A DNA stretch of 64,000 nucleotides from Taibaiella chishuiensis (GTDB lineage Bacteria; Bacteroidota; Bacteroidia; Chitinophagales; Chitinophagaceae): positions 186,001 through 250,000 of the forward strand of contig NZ_PYGD01000006.1 in NCBI RefSeq assembly GCF_003014535.1. The letters run 5' to 3'. Shown here piece by piece: positions 59,158-64,000 of the stretch (positions are counted from its first letter, which is position 1; each line of letters starts with the position of its first letter). The position numbers and the translations under genes are program-made. The notes beneath the pieces are model-generated. The model saw only the letters and a list, made by a program, of their open reading frames with translations, had not been told where the DNA came from and made no database searches.

Positions 59158-60492
59158 ATGAAAACAAAGAAAATGCCCGTCCTGTACGGTTTATGCTTCC
59201 TGGGCTGTACAGTTCATGTATACGGGCAACAGTACCCCCGGCAGGAAGACACCCTTACCCTCAGCCTGCCTGAAGCCTGGCAGAGAGCCGAAACCCATAG
59301 CCGGTTTATCGACATCAGCAAAAAGACCAGTGCCATCGCCGCCGAATCGGTAAAGGATGCGCGGATGGAGCGTTACCCGGAGCTGGGAATCAAAGGCAGT
59401 GTAGAAAAAGCGACCAATATCCCGGTGTATGAAAACGGTTTGTTTTCCCGCCCGGTGCAGCATGAGGTCATCCATACGCTGTACCGCGTCAGTACCGACT
59501 TCTACCTGGATCTTTACAACGGCAATAAGCTGAACCTGAAGATCGAAGCCGAGAAAGCCCTGCACCAGATCAGCAGGATCCGCGAAGAACAGGCTGTTTC
59601 GGATATCCGTTATAAAACCGCCGCGCGCTACCTCGAGCTCCAGAAAGCCCTGCTGTTCCGCAACCTGGTACGCGAAGACATCATCGACCAGGAAAAACAA
59701 CTCAAAGAGATCAGGGCTTTTCATAAAAACGGGACCGTACTGAAAAGCGACGTACTGCGGGTAGAACTGGAACTATCGCGCCGGAAAATGGCCCTGGTAA
59801 CGATAGAAAATGATATCCTGATCGCCACGCAAAAACTCAATATCCTGATCGGCGAACCGGATGAACGTATCCTTGTGCCGGCAGCCCTGGCCACGGGCGC
59901 CGACGAAGCTACGGGGTATGAACAATACCTTGCAACGGCCCTGCAGCATGCATTTGCATGGCATATCTCCGAACAGCAAACGGCGCTAAGCAGGATCAAC
60001 CTACGACAGGTAAAAGCCAATGTACGCCCCAGGCTGGGCATGTACGGCGAATTTTATTACGCCAACCCGCAGATCTTTCTTTACCCCTACAACCCTTACT
60101 GGTATTCGCTTGGCGTAGCCGGCCTGAAGGCCTCTTTCCCCCTTTCGGCACTCTATCATAACGTACATAAGGTAAGGGCGGCCAAACTGGAACTGGAAAG
60201 AGAAGAGACCCTGCATAAGGATACCGAAGATAAGATACGCCAGCAGGTAAAAGAAGCCTACCTCCGCTATAAAGAGGCCCTGGTACAGATACGCGTGGCC
60301 GAGGTAAATGTAGGCCAGGCCGAAGAGAACGCACGCATCATTAAAAATACCTACTTCAGCCAGGCTGCGCTGGTAACCGACCTGCTCGATGCCGATATCC
60401 AGGTATTGCAAACCCGCTTCGAGCTGGCCGCTGCACGCATTATGGCCCAAAACAAATATTACTTACTTCAAAACACAACCGGCGTTCTTTAA
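59158..60492 (+). CDS. TolC-type outer membrane efflux protein
   Basis: 444 residues. Signal peptide MKTKKMPVLYGLCFLGCTVH to GQQ. OEP repeats: LSLPEAWQRAETHSRFIDIS, ISRIREEQAVSDIRYKTAAR, then KLELEREETLHKDTEDKIRQ and VTDLLDADIQVLQTRFELAA. It is the first gene of a tripartite exporter with HlyD- and MFS-type partners, followed directly by the adaptor (6 bases). Confidence 0.92.
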   Translation: MKTKKMPVLYGLCFLGCTVHVYGQQYPRQEDTLTLSLPEAWQRAETHSRFIDISKKTSAIAAESVKDARMERYPELGIKGSVEKATNIPVYENGLFSRPVQHEVIHTLYRVSTDFYLDLYNGNKLNLKIEAEKALHQISRIREEQAVSDIRYKTAARYLELQKALLFRNLVREDIIDQEKQLKEIRAFHKNGTVLKSDVLRVELELSRRKMALVTIENDILIATQKLNILIGEPDERILVPAALATGADEATGYEQYLATALQHAFAWHISEQQTALSRINLRQVKANVRPRLGMYGEFYYANPQIFLYPYNPYWYSLGVAGLKASFPLSALYHNVHKVRAAKLELEREETLHKDTEDKIRQQVKEAYLRYKEALVQIRVAEVNVGQAEENARIIKNTYFSQAALVTDLLDADIQVLQTRFELAAARIMAQNKYYLLQNTTGVL

Positions 60493-60498
60493 AAAATC

Positions 60499-61563
60499 AT
60501 GAAAAAGAAACACACCGTTACAGACCGGCTGATCACGAAGATCACCGGCTGGATAGCAGGCCTCGTAGTAGTTGCCCTGGGTATATGGGGCATACATACC
60601 TTATGGGGTTATTATACCTGCGAACAGACCAATGATGCGCAGGTACAGGAATACGTCAACCCGGTAATTGCAAGGGCCGGCGGCTTTATCGTTGCCGTAA
60701 AATTCGAAGAGAACCAGTATGTAAAAAAAGGCGATACCCTGCTCATCATCGACAACCGGGAATACCTGTTGCAACAGGAACAGACCGAGGCCTCGATCCG
60801 GAAGGCACAGGCACAATTGGGCGTACTCGAAAGCAATATCCATACCCTGGAAAAAACCGCAGCCTCCTCGCAGGCGCAGATCCAGGCCTCGAAAGCTAAA
60901 GTATGGAAACAACAACTGGACTACAACCGTTACCAGCAGCTATTCGCCGAAGAGTCGGCCACGCAACAGCAACTGGAACATATGCAGGCCACACTCGATG
61001 TAGACAAAAGTGATTACCGCTCGGCACAGGATAACTATAATGCCGCCAGTTCGCGCACCTTGGATATCCGCGCGGAAAAAGCGGTGGTAGCAGCAGAGAT
61101 CCTGCGCCTGAAAGCCTTGCTGGACCGGCACAAACTGGATGTGAGTTATACCATAGTTACGGCGGCTTATGATGGCCGGATGGGCCGACGTACCATAGAG
61201 GCCGGGCAAATGATCGATGCAGGGGAAACACTCGCCTTTATCGTAAACAACGAAACCGACAAATGGGTAGTTGCGAATTATAAAGAAACACAGATCGCAC
61301 ATATGCGGATCGGCGATGCCGTAACCGTGGAGGCAGATGCCTATCCCGGCCACACGTTCAAAGGGCGGATCATATCGCTCTCCCCGGCCACCGGATCGAG
61401 CTTCTCGCTGCTGCCGCCGGACAATGCCACCGGCAACTATGTAAAGATCGTACAACGCCTGCCGGTACGGATCCGGATCGATGGTACGCGGCAGGAGACC
61501 GACCTGCTGAAGTCGGGTATGAATGTAAATGTTTATGTGCCCAAAAAGCAACATCATGGATAA
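60499..61563 (+). CDS. HlyD/EmrA-type secretion adaptor
   Basis: 354 residues. One N-terminal membrane anchor (~17-40, WIAGLVVVALGIWGIHTLWG). Lipoyl half (ITGGxxxKxVKFEENQYVKKGDTLLI-like: VKFEENQYVKKGDTLLIIDN), long coiled coil (~95-215), second lipoyl half (YDGRMGRRTIEAGQMIDAGE) and a beta-barrel domain (SFSLLPPDNATGNYVKIVQR, the EmrA signature). It links the MFS pump to TolC. The stop overlaps the pump start by 8 bases. Confidence 0.93.
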   Translation: MKKKHTVTDRLITKITGWIAGLVVVALGIWGIHTLWGYYTCEQTNDAQVQEYVNPVIARAGGFIVAVKFEENQYVKKGDTLLIIDNREYLLQQEQTEASIRKAQAQLGVLESNIHTLEKTAASSQAQIQASKAKVWKQQLDYNRYQQLFAEESATQQQLEHMQATLDVDKSDYRSAQDNYNAASSRTLDIRAEKAVVAAEILRLKALLDRHKLDVSYTIVTAAYDGRMGRRTIEAGQMIDAGETLAFIVNNETDKWVVANYKETQIAHMRIGDAVTVEADAYPGHTFKGRIISLSPATGSSFSLLPPDNATGNYVKIVQRLPVRIRIDGTRQETDLLKSGMNVNVYVPKKQHHG

Positions 61564-63145
61564 TGCCCTTCCTGTATTCCGGTCCTGGGCGCCCGAATGG
61601 CTGATCCGGGGTACCCTGTTCCTGCTGATCCTGCCCAGTATCGTGCTGTTCTTCCTGCCCCTGGCCAATATCAATGCTGCGGCGGGTTATTATGGCGGCG
61701 AGCCTGCCGATATCCAGTTTGCGGTAGCGCTTTTCTATGCGGGTTATGTGGGCTTTTACAGCCTGGAGCGCAGGTTTTTTGCTTACCTCGCCAGCCGCGA
61801 GTACTTTATCCTGTTTACCTTCCTGCAGCTGCTTACCAGTTTTACCTGTTATCATAGCCACGAACTGTATCTTCTTTTTCCCATACGGTTTATACAAGGT
61901 ATGTTATTTGCCTGCACGGTAAACCTGTCCCTGACCCTGATGTTTACCCGCCTGCGTAGCGAACGTGCGCGGGAGGTCAGCTTTTCCGTGTTCTTTGGCC
62001 TGCTGCTTTGCGCCATGCCTTTCAATAACCTGGTAACGGCCGACCTCATTGATGCCTATAACTTCAACGTGGTTTATAAAGCCGCACTGTTTGCCTACCT
62101 GCCCTGCCTGGTATTGTTGTTATCGGCTATGAATAATGTGCGGCTGAATGTACGTTTCCCCCTGTATCAATTAGACTGGGCCAGCTTTGTACTGTATAGC
62201 ATTATGCTTTGCCTGGTGGGTTATATCACCATATACGGGCAGGAGTACTACTGGCTGGAAGACCGGCGCATACGCTACAGCGCCCTATGCCTGGCAGGCC
62301 TGGCCCTACTCTGCCTGTTGCGCCAACGGGCTATGAAGCGACCCTATGTGGACCTGCGGGTATTCGGTTACCGGAATTTCAAGGTAGGTGTGCTGGTCCT
62401 GTTCGTGATGTATATCTGCCGTTTTGCTTCGGGTATCACCAATATTTTTTTTACCGGCGTACTGCGCTTCGATCCCATACACCTTTCCTATATCAACCTG
62501 TTTAACATCGCGGGATTGATTGCCGGGGTGCTGGTTGCCTGCGCTATGATCCTGCAGCAGAAAAGGATCCGGTATATCTGGCTGCCGGGATTTCTGTTGT
62601 TATTGCTTTTTCATGTGCGTATGTTCTTCCTGTTCGATATACAGGCCGATCCCTATCAATATTTCCTGCCGCTGTTTATACAGGGCTTTGGCGTGGGCCT
62701 GATTATGGTGCCTACGATCGTATATGCCATTGCTGCGGTACCCGTTAAACTGGGCGCCTCGGCAGCGGCCGTTTGCCTGGCCTTTCGTTATTTTGGCTTT
62801 TGCATAAGTATAGCCCTGATCAATTATTTTGAACTTTTTGAACGGAGCAGGCATTATAATGCATTCCAGGATCACCTGACCCGGGTAGATCCCGCGGTGC
62901 GGCAGTTCCTGCACCGGCAAACCCAGGTACTGACCGCCAAAGGCATGGCGCCGGGACGCGCCGCAAAAGCCGCGCATAAGTTACTGACGGGTAACCTGAA
63001 CGGGCAGGACCAGCTTCGTTTTGCCATGGACTATTACGAGCTTATAGGCGGGCTGATCGTAGTGACCCTCTTGCTGATCGCGCTGTTCCCTTACCTGAAC
63101 CGGACTACTGCTTACTTAAGATCAAGGAGATTGTCTCCGGCTTAA
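61556..63145 (+). CDS. EmrB-like MFS exporter
   Basis: 529 residues from the ATG at 61556, with about fourteen hydrophobic segments as in DHA2-type pumps. The sequence is more divergent than E. coli EmrB: the charged motif A is weak (FLQLLTSFTCYHSHELYLLF region), but the context (EmrA-type adaptor with the 8-base overlap, TolC-type partner, AraC regulator) makes export of hydrophobic compounds the best reading. Substrate unknown. Confidence 0.85.
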   Translation: MDNALPVFRSWAPEWLIRGTLFLLILPSIVLFFLPLANINAAAGYYGGEPADIQFAVALFYAGYVGFYSLERRFFAYLASREYFILFTFLQLLTSFTCYHSHELYLLFPIRFIQGMLFACTVNLSLTLMFTRLRSERAREVSFSVFFGLLLCAMPFNNLVTADLIDAYNFNVVYKAALFAYLPCLVLLLSAMNNVRLNVRFPLYQLDWASFVLYSIMLCLVGYITIYGQEYYWLEDRRIRYSALCLAGLALLCLLRQRAMKRPYVDLRVFGYRNFKVGVLVLFVMYICRFASGITNIFFTGVLRFDPIHLSYINLFNIAGLIAGVLVACAMILQQKRIRYIWLPGFLLLLLFHVRMFFLFDIQADPYQYFLPLFIQGFGVGLIMVPTIVYAIAAVPVKLGASAAAVCLAFRYFGFCISIALINYFELFERSRHYNAFQDHLTRVDPAVRQFLHRQTQVLTAKGMAPGRAAKAAHKLLTGNLNGQDQLRFAMDYYELIGGLIVVTLLLIALFPYLNRTTAYLRSRRLSPA

Positions 63146-63165
63146 TTTTCACCAAAATAGCATTT

Positions 63166-63531
63166 ATGCAACCACAGATCAAAATCAAACGCGTATACGA
63201 ACCGCCCCTGAAAAAAGATGGCTACCGGGTACTGATAGACCGGCTATGGCCCCGGGGCCTCGAAAAAGAAGCGGCCGCGCTCGACGAATGGGCCAAGGAC
63301 CTGGCCCCTACGGCTGCGCTCCGGAAATGGTTTGGCCACGACCCGGAATTATGGGCGCCGTTCCAAAGAAAATACAAGGCCGAATTGGCGAAAAATGCTG
63401 CTGTAGCCGATTTCCTGGAACAGCATCGCAACCGGAAACTGCTGACGCTGGTCTATGGCGCCAAAGACGAAGCGCATAACCATGCTATCGTGTTACAACA
63501 ATACCTGGAGCATTGGTATGCATCATCCTGA
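63166..63531 (+). CDS. DUF488 family protein
   Basis: 121 residues. Family pattern IKIKRVYEPPLKKDGYRVLI, DRLWPRGLEKEAAALDEWAK, DLAPTAALRKWFGHDPELWA, and LTLVYGAKDEAHNHAIVLQQ. DUF488 proteins are small, cytosolic and of unknown function, sometimes linked to redox or stress genes. Its end overlaps the ferredoxin start by 14 bases. Confidence 0.93.
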   Translation: MQPQIKIKRVYEPPLKKDGYRVLIDRLWPRGLEKEAAALDEWAKDLAPTAALRKWFGHDPELWAPFQRKYKAELAKNAAVADFLEQHRNRKLLTLVYGAKDEAHNHAIVLQQYLEHWYASS

Positions 63532-63796
63532 AACCACAACCGTCAACTTTACCCTGGTATACCGGGACCGGCATTACCCGGTGCAGGTTGACAGGCATGC
63601 CTGTACTTCGTTAATGGTGCTGATTGCCGACAGGCTGGGCATACCGGGCTTCGGCCTTTGCAGCGGTATGGGGAGTTGCGGCACCTGCCAGGTGACTCTT
63701 ATTGATGCCCGGGGACAGGCACAATACGCTATCCAATCCTGTGCCATGTCCATAAACGAAGCCCTGGCACAGTGCTACATTTTTATTACAGAATGA
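63518..63796 (+). CDS. [2Fe-2S] ferredoxin-like protein
   Basis: 92 residues from the ATG at 63518, overlapping DUF488 by 14 bases. Cluster ligands C48-x5-C54-x2-C57 (GLCSGMGSCGTCQV) and C75. The x5 spacing is that of adrenodoxin-type ferredoxins rather than the plant C-x4-C type. The N-terminal strand is VNFTLVYRDRHYPVQVDRHA. A small electron carrier; its partner is not identifiable here. Confidence 0.88.
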   Translation: MHHPETTTVNFTLVYRDRHYPVQVDRHACTSLMVLIADRLGIPGFGLCSGMGSCGTCQVTLIDARGQAQYAIQSCAMSINEALAQCYIFITE

Positions 63797-63803
63797 CCTT
63801 TTT

Positions 63804-64000
63804 ATGAGCCTGAAAAAATTATGTTTCCTTTTGCTTCTTATTACGGCAGCAGGTTGTGCCAAGAACAACAAAACCTTTACCCTAAAGACCATCCGACTGG
63901 ATGATTACCGGCACAACACGATACCTGCGCAAGGGCTTTACCTGAAAATATACGGTGACCCGGCAGCCGCAACCCTGGCGCAGACCGCATCTTATCCTTC
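63804..64000 (+). CDS. Lipoprotein, N-terminal fragment (cut by window edge)
   Basis: 65 complete codons from the ATG at 63804. Signal MSLKKLCFLLLLITAAGCAK with lipobox AAGC and lipidated Cys 18. The visible mature part (TFTLKTIRLDDYRHNTIPAQ, then LYLKIYGDP) suggests a beta-rich domain, but the family cannot be read from the fragment. Confidence 0.7.
   Translation, partial: MSLKKLCFLLLLITAAGCAKNNKTFTLKTIRLDDYRHNTIPAQGLYLKIYGDPAAATLAQTASYP

Overview
The window looks like chromosomal DNA of a Bacteroidota member, most likely a Chitinophagaceae-type organism (Taibaiella/Chitinophaga-like; this rank is inferred). The evidence is the many -7 promoter boxes of the form TAnnTTTG in front of genes and the absence of clear Shine-Dalgarno sequences. 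In addition, five secreted proteins end in the type IX secretion sorting domain (xPNPA signature), and several regulators and membrane proteins are of kinds typical of the phylum. I found no rRNA or tRNA genes, CRISPR array, transposase or phage gene.

Layout. 1-12.6 kb: an MFS exporter fragment and a TetR regulator that share a TGACA-N13-TGTCA operator, then small regulator/enzyme pairs (AraC + NmrA-type reductase, RibD-type reductase, Crp + DinB, VOC proteins, AraC + HD hydrolase, DUF2461) and two secreted T9SS proteins. 12.8-16.1 kb: a 1092-residue secreted multidomain protein. 16.4-29.2 kb: two efflux loci facing away from each other. One is a heavy-metal RND operon (His-rich protein, CusA-type pump fused to a TolC-type protein, CusB-type adaptor). 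The other is a drug-type AcrA/AcrB/TolC operon. 29.3-44.6 kb: a metalloprotease, a serine hydrolase, a broken membrane-protein gene, an AraC/MFS/siderophore-reductase locus, a beta-propeller-like secreted protein and a SMI1/KNR4 protein. 44.6-49.0 kb: a run of seven genes on the minus strand (VOC, nitronate monooxygenase, NTF2-like, SDR, tautomerase, YceI, Crp).

49-58 kb looks like a stress or redox regulon: tandem UspA protein, CoA-transferase, coiled-coil protein, a cytosolic PAS histidine kinase with a receiver-CRP fusion response regulator, a small uncharacterised protein, an Hsp20-like protein, thioredoxin, a small membrane protein and AdhP. Four promoters here carry the same dyad ATGAY-N4-RTCAT. 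Three of these sit at exactly the same distance from the -7 box and the fourth sits 22 bases (about two helical turns) closer. This is the best candidate for an undescribed system in the window. 58.2-63.1 kb is an AraC-controlled EmrAB-TolC-type tripartite exporter. The window ends in small genes (DUF488, 2Fe-2S ferredoxin, a lipoprotein cut by the edge).

A family of short hairpin repeats with core GAGATCCTTCGCTGCGCT.. occurs at 41.35 kb and as a roughly 77-bp-period array at 51.67-52.01 kb. One copy supplies the end of the siderophore-reductase gene.
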